64,000 nucleotides of DNA from Toxotes chatareus (taxonomy: Eukaryota > Chordata > Actinopteri > Toxotidae), in the NCBI GenBank assembly GCA_016801885.1, contig CM028902.1:1302001-1366000 (forward strand), in the 5' to 3' direction. The position numbers were made by a program, and so were the translations under genes. This document shows positions 1 to 11,200 of the stretch, one piece after another; within the stretch, counting starts at the first letter, position 1; every line of letters begins with the position of its first letter. The notes under the pieces were generated by a model, which saw only the letters and a program-made list of their open reading frames with translations, was not told the DNA's origin and ran no database searches.

Positions 1-1245
1 TGCAGTTTGATCATTTTACAATAACTATAAACCAAAATGAAATCAAATGGGGGGGGAACACAAAAGTAGAAAATTACTTTAATTTATATAAGAAAAGGGG
101 TTACAGACACAGACAAACAGTAAATGGGCATTAAACATTAAAAAATGTCTGCAGTGGTACAGAGACAGCGCTCAAGCAACCACTGAGTCAAACAAAAATA
201 TACACAGGAAATAGAATTTGATTGTACAGATCAGTTGTCTACATGACAAAGGTCATGATGTAACAGATATAAATCCTCCAGTTTTGGTCCATGTCTGCAC
301 AGAGTGAGCCACATGGTGATAAACCATCATCAGTACAAATGACAAAGTGTCTGTCCAACTGTTTCAGATTGTTCTTTAGCCAAAGTGCAGAACCAATAAT
401 AAAACATTGGGGGATTTTTTTTTAATTCTACATGATTGGAAAATGTAAACTTTTTTCTATTCAAAGGACTTTTAAAGTTCCCTACACACCATTGTACAAA
501 GGATCAATCAACAGGAATGATTCATCTCAACACTGTACTGGAGAAGAAACAGAAAAGTTCATACTCTGATATATATAGAAACAGAATGTCAGAAAACAAA
601 CAATAAAAGAGGAAACTGAACAAATACAGGCATTTGATGATCAGCTCTTCTGGATTTGAGCTGTTGGGTTTGTCCATGCCCAGCTAAGAGCCAGAAAAAG
701 TGATTTATTGGATATAGATGAAATTCTGAGACTGTGACTATTGTAGAGCTGCTTCTGTGAGTTGTCTTTATAGCCAGCGGATGTTTTCGTAACATCAAGG
801 TGGAAACAACCTGAAGAGATGACACCTGCTTAGTAATCACCATGACAGAAATCTGCAAAAAAGACAATAAGAAAACGTCAGATGTGCAGATACTGCAAAG
901 CAGTCCACATTACACTTTAGTTAACACTTTTAGGCTGATGACACAGTAGAGTTTATAAAAGTTTCATCAACTTAGATTTGAGACTTTTCAGGTCAGGTGA
1001 AGGAGCCAATGAATTTGAGTATTTACTTTCTTAATATGATGCATTTCCTGTTAAAAAAAGGATGTTGGGCCTTACATGTTTCATTGCTGCAAACCAACAG
1101 AATTTTGGTTAAGAACAGACAGGCAGTTTGATATAATAGACGAGATGGATAGGAAAAGAATGTGATGGTTTTACTGGTTGGTATTTTTGCCTACTTGTTC
1201 ACTATAAAGTGACAACCAAAGACTAAACTAAAATTAAAGATGACT
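1..1245. other. non-coding sequence upstream of the prr33 exon
   Basis: I see no recognisable coding exon here. The stretch is AT-rich, with a G8 run near 49-56. A reverse-strand ATTAAA (plus TTTAAT, 78-83) could be a poly(A) signal of a - strand gene. On the - strand an acceptor-like pyrimidine tract ending in CAG lies just above 853, followed by a short open stretch and an AATAAA near 705. This could be a terminal exon, but no protein similarity supports it. The 5' untranslated exon(s) of the + strand prr33 gene must lie here or further left; I cannot place them. Confidence 0.4.
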
Positions 1246-1248
1246 TGA

Positions 1249-1440
1249 CTGAAAATGAGAAACCAAAGGATTTTAATAGAACATACATGGGACTCTCTGC
1301 TCTTTACTTAAATATGTGAAATACCAAGATAAAAATGTCCCAAATAAAAACTCCTATACAAACAAAACACGCATGGTGCAGAAATCTTTGCAACAAAAAT
1401 TTTGTACATGTCCAGAGTTTTACTCACACTGTAGAACTTA
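1249..1440 (+). pseudogene. decayed copy of the prr33 C-terminus and 3' UTR
   Basis: This segment aligns without large gaps to the end of the prr33 coding exon and the start of its 3' UTR (about 4779-4960). The shared blocks are CCAAAGGATTTTAATAGAAC against CCAAAAGACTTTAATAGAAC, GTGCAGAAATC/GTGCAGAAACC, GCAACA, and TGTACATGTC followed by GGAGT/AGAGT. It translates as KPKDFNRT, then diverges and reaches a stop at 1318-1320. It sits directly upstream of the splice acceptor of the intact exon, so it lies in the intron or in the remains of a tandem duplicate. Whether it is still used as an alternative terminal exon cannot be told from sequence alone. Confidence 0.6.
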
Positions 1441-1525
1441 ACTTTTAACGCCTTTATCATGACTCGCTTTGAATTTAGCTTTCTAACAGTTTTTGCTTTT
1501 TTCTCCACAGGGTGCTGAAGCGCTC

Positions 1526-4500
1526 ATGGCTGTCGCTTACGGTGCTGTCACCCAGCCGGGCCTGCTTTCCCAGCAGTACCCACCACCCCTGCTGCCCAAG
1601 CCTGGAAAGGACAACGTTCGGCTTCAGAAGCTCCTCAAGAGAACCGCCAAGAAAAAGGCCTCCGCTCAGGCGTCACAATCTGCTGCACCTTTCCGCTCCA
1701 GCCTTTCCCCTGTGAATGAAGCAAGCCCTGACCTCGAGCACAGTGACCACTCCACCCCTCCCCGGACTCCAGAGACACCATCCAGCCTCTACAGTATCCA
1801 GCAGCCTCCACGGTTCACAGTCAGACCGCTGTATCAGCATGTGGCATCCCCTTACCCACAGCGTGCAACTTATGGCAGAGCAGCAAGATTCTCTCCTCAG
1901 ACTGTGCCAATGCCGTCGTACTCTTACTCACAGCATGTCACCACAGTTTCTTCATATTCTGCATCAGCCTACCTTACTGGAGTCTCACCAGCTTTGGGGC
2001 CAGTCGTCCAGCCGCCAGTATCCAAAGTATCTCTATCAGTGTCTTCTGTGCTTGAGACCAGAGTACCAGCTGCTGAGGTGAAAAAGCCAACTTTCAGCAC
2101 ATCTGCTGAAACTCATGCTGGTCTAACACCTGCTGCAGCTGTAGCAGCTCCACAGCCAAAACCCACAAGTCCGGGTCCGACTCCATTTCCAGCAGCAGGA
2201 GGGCAAGCTGTGATTCGACCTCTCACTGTGTTGACCCCGCTCGTCAAATCCAGAAGCCCTCGTCCAACATTCAAAGCAACTGAACCCTCAAGGTCACCAA
2301 AGCCGATGTTTGATGTCCCTCAAATTAGGATGTACACAGCAAGCACATCATACTATGAGACATCCAGGACCCCACCGGTGTACGACACAGCTGAATTAAC
2401 TGCCATTGGCAGCACAGTACCTCAAAATAAAATATCAACAGAAACAAAACAAGATTTGACTGATGTCAGAAGAAGTATGATGCAGATGGCTCAGCCTCCA
2501 TTTTTGGGCACAGATCCCCAGAGGAAAACACCAACTTTAGAAATCAAACGAGGCACAACACCAACAGGAGAGATCAATACAGCATTAACTCCTACTCCTG
2601 AAATCAAAAGAGCAACCCCAACATCTGAAATTAAAAGAGCTACGCCAACATCTGAAATCAAAAGAGCTACTCCTACCCCAGAAATCAAAAGAGCCACCCC
2701 AACGTCTGAAATCAAAAGAACTACTCCTACCCCTCAAATCAAAAGAGCTACTCCTACCCCTGAAATCAAAAGAGCCACCCCAACATCTGAAATCAAAAGA
2801 GCTACTCCTACCCCCGAAATCAAAAGAGCTACTCCTACCCCCGAAATCAAAAGAGCTACTCCTACCCCTGAAATCAAAAGAGCTACTCCAACATCTGAAA
2901 TTAGAGTTAAAACACCAACTTATGAGTTCCAAATATCAAGAACGTCAACAGGACGGCCTAAAACCCCAGCATATCATGTGACCCGGGCTACAACACCTGT
3001 CTTTGAAATCTCAAAACCTAATCCTCTCTTGTTTGCAGTGACACCAGTCACAGTAGAGACAGAGAAGTCAAGAACATCCAAAATGGCTTTTGCTGTGAGT
3101 AGTTTGTCTCCTTCCCAAAGTGTGATGACTAGTGAGCCTAAGCCTCCTGAAACAGTACTGAATGGGGACATTCATTCAGACATGAAACCTGCAACTAAGT
3201 CAACACCAGATCCCGCTATGACAAGAGAAAAGATCTCTACTTCTCCTGCTGGCTCTCAGAGACCTAAAACCCCTACATCTGAGCCAACAACACTAGCAGT
3301 GACATCTTACGGCTATCAGAGGCCTAAGACTCCAACATATGAGGCGTCCCGACTTATGACCACATCACCTGGCTTTAAAAGACCAAAGACACCTACTGGT
3401 GTATCACCTGTAGCCTTTCAGAGGCCTAAAACCCCAAGCAAAGTGGCTCAAAAGTCAAATTCTGGCTATCGTGGATTGACACCGGCTGAATATGCTGCTT
3501 ATGGTGGAATCAAAACTTACTCTCCAGCATTTGCTTTCTCAAGTTCTAAGCCACCAACTCAAGAGGAGGTTAAAGTTACAAAAGAGGGATCAGCAGAATG
3601 TAAAACACCGAGCCAAGAACCATCTGTGAAAGCACCTTCAGCGCCTGAGGTGTCTAAAGTCAAAGAAATCCCCAAAGATGAAGTTAAACCCCATCAGAGA
3701 GATGAGAAGGTTCCTGCCAACTCCTCAATCCCTATTATTGTTGTTTCACAAGCATCAGACATCTCAGGAACAACGTTAACACAGGAGACAAGCACGGTAT
3801 CCAGTCAGGTTACAGTAAAACAGAAAGAAACGGTGATTCAAGAAACACCAAAGGCTAAATCTCCAATAACAGAGGTGAAAACTCCAGAGAAACCGAAGGT
3901 GGGAATGCCAGTTCAAGAAGTCATCAAACCAAAGACAAAAACTCCGGAAGTCAAACATCCTCTGCCCAAAGGTGGTGACCAAGATCCTCTGAAGGCAGTA
4001 AGGAAACTTTTAGGCAAAGACAAAGTCCAGGCTGCCGAGCAGAAAGCTGGCCCTGAGACAAAAGCTGATGTGGTACAACAAAAAGAGCCAGTAAAACCAG
4101 TAACTGCCACCAGGACTAAAGTCAAAGGCTCAGAGCCAATCTCTGCAATGCCTGCTCTGCCTGCTAAAGCACCTGCTTCTGAATCACCACAAACAAAGGA
4201 CAAAGGAAAAGACAAGACAGAAGAAGCAGCAATTAAATCTGCACTTGAGAAAAAAGAAAGCAATGAATCCCTCCCAGCAGCCGAACCCCTTCTCAAAGTC
4301 ATCCAAAAGCCGAAGGGAATGAAATCAAAAGTGAGTGGTTGGTCCCGACTCAAGAAGCACATGGTAGTAGAGCAGGAGGAGCCCAAATTTCCAGAGACTG
4401 GCTCTCAGAAGGAGACCATGGGGCAGGACCACGATGAGGTGAAAAAGGCTGAAGAGAAGGCAGACGACAAGCCCACAAGCACTCAGGACGAAAATGAAAC

Positions 4501-4834
4501 CAAAGACACTCCCAAGGCAACAAAGATGTGGGACGCTGTCCTCTTCCAAATGTTTTCCACCAAAGAGAACATCATGCATCAGATTGAGTTAAACAAAAGC
4601 GAGGAGGAAAAGGAAGAGATTAAGGACGACCAGAAAGAGATCCCTTCGTTTGCGTACCGGCTGCCTGTGCTGCTTTTCAGTCCAAAGTTTGATGCTAAAA
4701 AGCTCAAAGAGGCGGCATCAAGGCCGGTGACAAAAATCTCAACTGTGTTTGAAATGGGTCTGATTGGGCGGAAAGGTAAAGACGAGGAACCAAAAGACTT
4801 TAATAGAACAGCGAGGGGGTTCGCCGCTACTTAA
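1526..4834 (+). CDS. prr33: proline-rich protein 33-like, main coding exon
   Basis: A single uninterrupted frame of 1102 codons follows a good splice acceptor (pyrimidine tract plus CACAG, ending at 1510). ATG 1526 is the first in-frame Met after it, and the reading frame ends in TAA at 4832-4834. The N-terminus has PPPLLPKPGKDNVRLQKLLK (about residues 22-41), a motif I associate with PRR33-family proteins. The middle is low-complexity Pro/Thr/Ser/Lys sequence: a 9-residue tandem repeat (about residues 354-460), then several RPKTP(T/S) units (about 480-650). The last 100 residues are more ordered, with LPVLLFSPKFDAKKLKEAA and EPKDFNRTARG. There is no signal peptide or membrane segment. The gene lies tail to tail with lsp1, the arrangement of human PRR33 and LSP1, and this supports the name. 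Molecular function is not established. Upstream exons, if coding, were not found. Confidence 0.8.
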   Translation: MAVAYGAVTQPGLLSQQYPPPLLPKPGKDNVRLQKLLKRTAKKKASAQASQSAAPFRSSLSPVNEASPDLEHSDHSTPPRTPETPSSLYSIQQPPRFTVRPLYQHVASPYPQRATYGRAARFSPQTVPMPSYSYSQHVTTVSSYSASAYLTGVSPALGPVVQPPVSKVSLSVSSVLETRVPAAEVKKPTFSTSAETHAGLTPAAAVAAPQPKPTSPGPTPFPAAGGQAVIRPLTVLTPLVKSRSPRPTFKATEPSRSPKPMFDVPQIRMYTASTSYYETSRTPPVYDTAELTAIGSTVPQNKISTETKQDLTDVRRSMMQMAQPPFLGTDPQRKTPTLEIKRGTTPTGEINTALTPTPEIKRATPTSEIKRATPTSEIKRATPTPEIKRATPTSEIKRTTPTPQIKRATPTPEIKRATPTSEIKRATPTPEIKRATPTPEIKRATPTPEIKRATPTSEIRVKTPTYEFQISRTSTGRPKTPAYHVTRATTPVFEISKPNPLLFAVTPVTVETEKSRTSKMAFAVSSLSPSQSVMTSEPKPPETVLNGDIHSDMKPATKSTPDPAMTREKISTSPAGSQRPKTPTSEPTTLAVTSYGYQRPKTPTYEASRLMTTSPGFKRPKTPTGVSPVAFQRPKTPSKVAQKSNSGYRGLTPAEYAAYGGIKTYSPAFAFSSSKPPTQEEVKVTKEGSAECKTPSQEPSVKAPSAPEVSKVKEIPKDEVKPHQRDEKVPANSSIPIIVVSQASDISGTTLTQETSTVSSQVTVKQKETVIQETPKAKSPITEVKTPEKPKVGMPVQEVIKPKTKTPEVKHPLPKGGDQDPLKAVRKLLGKDKVQAAEQKAGPETKADVVQQKEPVKPVTATRTKVKGSEPISAMPALPAKAPASESPQTKDKGKDKTEEAAIKSALEKKESNESLPAAEPLLKVIQKPKGMKSKVSGWSRLKKHMVVEQEEPKFPETGSQKETMGQDHDEVKKAEEKADDKPTSTQDENETKDTPKATKMWDAVLFQMFSTKENIMHQIELNKSEEEKEEIKDDQKEIPSFAYRLPVLLFSPKFDAKKLKEAASRPVTKISTVFEMGLIGRKGKDEEPKDFNRTARGFAAT
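2587..2906 (+). repeat. 27-bp coding minisatellite in prr33
   Basis: About 12 tandem 27-bp units encode the nonapeptide (A/T/L)TPT(P/S)(E/Q)IKR. Units with Pro and Ser at the fifth position alternate irregularly, as expected from unequal exchange of a higher-order array. Every unit keeps the reading frame because the period is a multiple of three. Degenerate units flank the array on both sides (TPTLEIKRG before it, TPTYEFQISR after it). The unit is rich in Lys/Arg and in Thr-Pro steps, so the array would form a basic, potentially multiply phosphorylated linker. Confidence 0.9.
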
Positions 4835-7640
4835 GCTACATCTAATGTGAAGTGCCAAGAAGAAAATGTAAAGAAAAAAGTTTATGTTTAATGTACAGGT
4901 GCAGAAACCTTAGCAACAGAAATAATGTACATGTCTGGAGTCTTAGTCTCTGTGTTAAACAAATGACGTTTGTGACGGTGTTGAAGAAAATTTGACTTAA
5001 AGTTTATACTTGACAGATGCTTTGGGTTTGCAATTGTGTGACTGGTTGTCTGGATGTTAAATGTTTGTATTTGTGGATTAGTGGGGAAGAGAGAGCAGCA
5101 TTTGTCTTAAAGTCATTCAGACGTCACATCAGATTAAAGCCTTTATGTTTTACGTAATTTCAGAGCTTCTCATTTGTTCTTTTCATCACATTCACTTTAA
5201 ATGTAGACTGTTACGTACGTTATGGACTACAAAATATTTGATTACTGTAAAGAAAACTGTCTGTGAGCCTGAGACTGTGATTATTTATCTGCAGTAACTC
5301 ACTCTAGATTCAGAAAGTTATTTATACTGAAAAGCTAAAAAACTTCTAGCAAATGATTAATAATTAAAATATCTGTATTTTTATAGATAAAAAAGTGAAA
5401 AAAAAAATAAGACCTAATGATTTTAAGACAAATCATTTCTGACAGAGAAAACTTCTGTTTCTTTTAATTATCATTCAAATATCCAGTTTTATTCAAAATG
5501 GTGCTACTTGCCTCAGGGTAAGACCTCTCACGAGTTAATGGATGTATATGTGGAGTGACATGATATTTCAGTTTTTTTAGGCTGTAGATGGTTACGTTTT
5601 ATGAATGAACTTTCTTAAAGTCACAATGAAATAACATTTTAAGAGCATCTAAGCAGCCCACCGATTGGATGTCAATCAAAAAGACAGATTGGATGGAAAC
5701 GACAGAGAGGAGGGAGACGATCGACACCTTTAACAGCTGTGATAGTTTAATTTTAATTATTAACTAGTTTATTTAATGAAGTTAACATGAAAATGTGCTT
5801 TTTTGTAGGAAGCAGAAGAAGAAAAAAATAGAATTGTATTTTTTTTGTTAAAATAGTAAAGATCGATTACTTGGTGAATTAATGAAGTCAAAGCATTTCA
5901 GGATGATCTTCCTCTGAACTTTACTCTCTTTTGCACAGTCTCATCCATTTAAAGCTTCAAAATCCACCTCTGTCACCAGTTCAAATGTATTGAGAGAACA
6001 AAGTAAGAGGTGAAAGAAAAAATCTTCATCCAGATCTAATCTCATCACCCTGATTGTCTACAACCCACGTGTTTCAGCTGCAACTTTTGTTCTCACGTCT
6101 CGAGCCTCTGATTATAATAACTTTATTTAAAGGGCACTTTTCACAGATACAACAAGCTGAATCTTTTTTAATTTAAGAAAAGGCTTTTCAATAAAAGTGA
6201 GTTGTGAGAGATGAGATATTTGAATTTTAATGAATTCAAATTGTCATCAAGTTTTTGTTGAACTTAAGAAGGTAACTACAGCGTTTGACCTACACTCAGT
6301 ACAGGCACCTAAATGCATCCTGTGTGATACTGACTCACTGTGTGAGGACTGAAGCTGTTGCTTTCACAGTCCATGTAGACAAAATGTAGACGAGACAAGA
6401 GTCCTGAACATTTATACCAGTTTAAAAAAAAAAATGTGAAGCTGCTGCAATGACTAATTTCATTGTGACTTGAAGAAGAACACTGAGCTAAAAGCTTGTG
6501 AAAGTAGTTAGAGAAGATGAAAGAGCAACCTCCGCCATGATGGAGGTCAGTGGGATGCTGAACTGTGGGGTCGAAGGTCAAGATACACAGAAGGGTTTTA
6601 GGTGACTGTGATGCAGAGCGGGAAATTTATTTTTCTAGTTTTATGCTCAAACCTTCTGGGTGATCAGAGGTTTGTTTGTTTTTTTAATGTTCTTTCTAAT
6701 GATTTTTAATGTGTGTGCTGGAGTTAGGGATTAGTCTAGATACTGTTCCTGATGATGTAAACCTCAGAGGGTAGACTGTCTGTGATTCTCTGAAGGAATC
6801 AGAACCTGTCGACACTTTCAAAATAAATCTTCAGCTGAGTTTCCCTCGTGTTGGTTCATTTCTCATGAAGCTTTTTGACTCTTTCATTTATTCATGAAGG
6901 TTTCAGTTTTCTAGCTGTTGGATGGACAAACACAAAAATGTTATTTTTAAAAACCCGGTTAAGTTTTGGGATTTATTTAATAAAACAGAGCTGATAAGCA
7001 GTCTGTAAATCACTTTTTAAAAGAAAAAATAAACAGAAAAATCTTTACAGAGACAAATCTGTCCAAATATACTCTGTACGTGATAAGTAAAAACCAACTG
7101 TGGCTCATGTTCTCATGTGTATTTTGTTATGACTGATCTTTTATTTAAAGTCAGACACTTTGAACTGTTGTTTTTTTTACAAGAAGCTTTTTCTGCCATC
7201 CTGCACAAAAGGTAAAGTTTGATTCGATTTAACATTTCCTGACAGCTTGAGTCACTAGTTTCCAGACAGAGAATCAGACACATCTGATTCACCTCTTGAA
7301 CAAAGTGAGGCTCAGAGAAACACCTTCAGGTCGTAACTGATTAGCTTTCAGCTTCTGGGTGAGAAAACCTGCTTTTTTCTCCTCATTTCATTTTTTTCTC
7401 TGAAGCTATTCTGTCTTCCCTTTTCATCCTTTCAGTTCTCAGAGACATTGTCCTTATTTAAGTTATTGTGATGGTACTGAGCTTGTTTTGAAATCATCCA
7501 TCTGTGTGTCAAGAAATCAATCAAAATGTAATAAAATAGTTTGGTCTCAAAACAGAGAACATGGGAACCTGAACCCTGCAGAGCATAAGGGTTCCTCGTT
7601 GACCTTTTTCAGCACTTTCAGGTGGAGCAGAGATGAAGTT
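4835..7640. other. 3' UTRs and spacer between convergent prr33 and lsp1
   Basis: No coding exon is visible in this 2.8-kb AT-rich stretch. Candidate + strand poly(A) signals for prr33 are ATTAAA at 5133-5138 and AATAAA at 6822-6827. Candidate - strand signals for lsp1 are TTTATT at 7140-7145 and 6972-6977. The two genes converge here, so their 3' UTRs may lie close together or overlap. Confidence 0.5.
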
Positions 7641-7718
7641 ACTGACGAGTTAGTGAAGCTCGAGCTGGAAGCCCCAGTTGCACCAAACACAAACTGGTTC
7701 TCTGGTCAGCTGTCTTAC

Positions 7719-7827
7719 CGGACTTTCCGTTTGCAAATTTTCCTCCGTCGTCATCGTCCACAGGGACCTTCTCATACTTTCCGTGACCAGTGACGATGAA
7801 TTTGTACTTTTTACCAGCTGCTGAGCC
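7719..7827 (-). CDS. lsp1: lsp1 exon 12, C-terminal actin-binding tail
   Basis: The exon follows CTCCTCAG and encodes GSAAGKKYKFIVTGHGKYEK, then VPVDDDDGG. This is nearly identical to the human LSP1 end (GKRYKFVATGHGKYEKV). A GTAAGA donor at 7718 would end it after 36 codons plus one base and require a further tiny exon, which I did not find. If unspliced, the frame continues 24 codons to a TAA at 7639-7641. Both ends are possible; the conserved part is complete either way. Confidence 0.82.
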
Positions 7828-8164
7828 CTGAGGAGAAAACACTGCGTTCAGTTTGTTCATGCTGATCATCTGTGAGCACTGAAGCTTCCTGCCATGTTCT
7901 CTCATCTTAGAAGATCACACAGGGGAACACTTTTCTTTTTATTATATTCAAAATTGACTTGTAATATATTAATGAGGGACTGAATTAAGACAAGTGAAAG
8001 AAGAAGTGTGATTCATGTGTGTTGTCACCTTGGGTCTTTGTCCTGACCCCACTGTCGAGTCTCCGATGATCTCCCACATGTTCTTTTTGTGCATCACGTC
8101 TCCAGGCTTCACGTCCTGATAAATCCATCAATAATCAGTACAAACAGGTTTGTATCCTGAGTTC

Positions 8165-8204
<40 letters not shown>

Positions 8205-11200
8205 GTGTCTGCAAATCCCTTTACGTTTCAGCAAGGCAAGAAGCTGTTTTAACAGTTGTTGTATCTTGTTTCTCCACAAGAGGGAAACCTCACACCACAG
8301 ACTCTCACAGCTGCACCTGAACACATCACGTCACAGTCAGCTCAGTTTCTCTCAGGATCTGTTTTAACTGCAGCTGCTCTGTTCAGTAAAACCTGTGACA
8401 CACAAGTTCGACTTTGCTGTCTGAATGAGTCTGAACTTTGGTTTTGTGGTTTTGGTTTTGGAAGAAATTAGGAAAGTGAACGTCATTTCGGAGAATGAAA
8501 CCTGTGACTTACTGTTGGTCTGCAGGGCGACTGTCGGCTGCTGTCCGAAGGGCCTTTTACCCACTGCGTGATCAGGTTGGCCACGCCCACCTTCAGACCG
8601 TCTGTGTCCTGCTTCAGAAAAAAAGAAACAGGATGAGAAACTTTGTTGATTCTGGGAAATGTTTTGGGTGAAAACATTTTAAAGCGGTTTGGTGAGTTTT
8701 CACTCTGCTGCTTTTATTCCAAACATCTCATCATCATCATCATCAGAAGCAGACAGACAGAGTCATTTTCTCACCATGTTACTGTGTCCTGGATTCTGAA
8801 CCTTAACTTTATCTGATATTCTAATTTAAAAAGAACATCCTACTGATATTGTTCAAACATTCAAGTCTTTGAAATGACTGGCACCAAACAACTGCTGCAG
8901 GGCAGAGATTATCTGTGGGCCTCCACCTGCTTTTGGATCATTCGCCTGAACAAACTTTATTTAACAATATGCTCCATGTAAATAACACTGAATCCATAAC
9001 ATCATCATTTTTTAGTTTTCCAAACAAAGCTGCGAAGAATCAAATCACCTTAAGTCAAATTACAACCATTTACTACAGAGGTTTAAATGTTCTGACCACT
9101 CTGTGACACTCGACCCTGTTCAAGGGCCCCTGGCCGCTGGAGCCTGTTTTAAAATAATGTGAATTTTTGTTAGACTAAAAAATAAATAGTTCTGGAAACA
9201 ACTTGTTTGTTTGATTAGCTCACAGACCTCGATTAAACTGATTTATATTAAACACATGCGAGTCTCAGATCTGCTGCCAGGAGTTAAAATAGAGGTGTGA
9301 GGTTGTAGCTGACAAACATGATCAACACAGACTAATCTGTCTGTCTGCAGATCTGTGTTCACATTTATATGTTGCAGCTGTTTGCCTTTATCAAAAACAC
9401 TCATTAAAACACCTGACGGGACATTCACAGCCATGGTTCATACTAAACACTAAATTAGATATTTGATTAAAGCACCTTGGGTGCAGGATTTTCTAATGAA
9501 AGCTTTTCTTTGGACAAAAATGAGACAGTGAGTGAAATGTTGTGTTACTTTTCACCAGTGCATCTCAGTGTCTGGAGTGTAACAGCGTGTCTTTGTGACA
9601 CCACCAGGAGTCACTGAAGTGACAAATATCCTGACCCTGAAGGACACCATGCTTTGTGTTAGAGCAGAAAAAATTCAGCTCTCTGTTTGTTTTCCAACCT
9701 TGCAGTTTGCTCCCTTGGTAGGACTCTGGCTCCAGGCCTCCCCAGCCTCAAACAGGTTCTTCTTGGAGGCAACAACCTCAGGTGAGCTGGGCAGGTCGGT
9801 CAGCGATGCCTTCACTGTCCAGGCTTCCTGAGAGGTCTGCGTAACAATAAGCCTGGATTAGTTCAGTGTGTGCTAATGAAATGCAGACATTAAAACCTTT
9901 TGTTGTGTGCTTCCTCAGCCATATATTCTTATGTTATCCAGGGTGAACATGAGCTAATCACAACTCTCGTACTCACGCTGAGCTAACGTTAGCATGAATA
10001 AATCGCAGCAGAGGGCAGCTGTTGTTTTCTTCAGTTGAACTGATGAAGATTTCCTTCTCAGTCATAGACAAACATCATGTGCACACAAATAGAAAAATCA
10101 AATTTCTGTTTGATTAACAAATTAATATTAATTTTGCCAACCATCACTTCTATACTTAAGAGGTTTGAACAGTGCTTTATATACATAACGCTGCTTCATG
10201 GTGTGCCAAAAGACTTATGTGACATTTAGATATTATCTCCTCAAATTTATGATGAGTTTTCTTTCTTCTTCACGCCCGTAATTTCTATCCTTATTGCGCT
10301 TTGTGTCAAACCTGTTTTTTTTTTAAAAGTGCTTCATAAATAAAAGTGTCAGGATTTAACCTCAGGTCATTCTCCGTGCTGTTAATCAGCCTGGGAACCG
10401 CCTGAAGTGAGGAGTGAAAACAGGGAACGGAAGGATGAAAATAAAAGGCTCTGAACGGCGGGTGTTCCCGTCATATATCTGCCCGACACATGCAGAAGTA
10501 AAAACAGAGCTGTGAAGTCATTGCCCAGGTGCTGCAGAGATTTGTGACTCCAGCACAAAAAGGGTCAGAGAAGCTTCTGGCCTTCAGCTGGTTCAAAACA
10601 ATGAGGGTCCAAAGGTTCAAATCAACATCAGCAGCTTCTGACGGTGCAGAAAACAGGGTTTGGACACTTTAAAGGAGCAGTTCTACAGTCTAGGAACTAA
10701 GCTTGTTTGCATTCACACAATACAGCCAGAAGCCAGTTAGCTTAGCTTAGCACAAAGACTCCTGATTGTCCACACTGTAAATCTAACATGTTGCCCTATT
10801 TTCTGCTGCCTCTCTGTCCCTCCTGATAGAGGGACCCTGCTCAGTTGCTGTTCCTAATCCTGACCTCAGTCCTGCTCCCCAGAGGATGAATCCTTTAGTT
10901 GTTACTGACCCCATTATCTCACCTCTCGCACCATCCTGAGGACAAACTCTGTCTCAGCTCACTGATAGTTTGACTCTGAGAACACATAAATCATCAGTGT
11001 GTTGTTTGTTCTTTCCAGCACTTTCATGTTGTGTCTGTAATGAACAGTGCTGCCTCTAGGGGACGGCAGCAGCATTATAAACTGCTCAGAGTGAGGAGAG
11101 TGAGTTCAGGTTAAAACAATGTGAATGGACAGTGTAACAGGTGTGACTCAGGTGCAACAATAAGCCTGAACTTGTCCTGAATGCCTGTATACGCTGCCCT

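Noticed and set aside
853..867. acceptor-like site and short frame on the - strand as the missing last exon of lsp1
   Set aside because: It would require the last intron of lsp1 to span the whole prr33 gene, and the resulting tail has no conserved residues.
2585..2932. 115-codon open frame on the - strand across the prr33 repeat
   Set aside because: It is the mirror of the 27-bp in-frame minisatellite. Its repetitive Phe/Asp/Arg/Ser product has no family features.
8167..8202. CA arrays considered as CRISPR-like or satellite repeats
   Set aside because: Simple dinucleotide microsatellites with no spacer structure.
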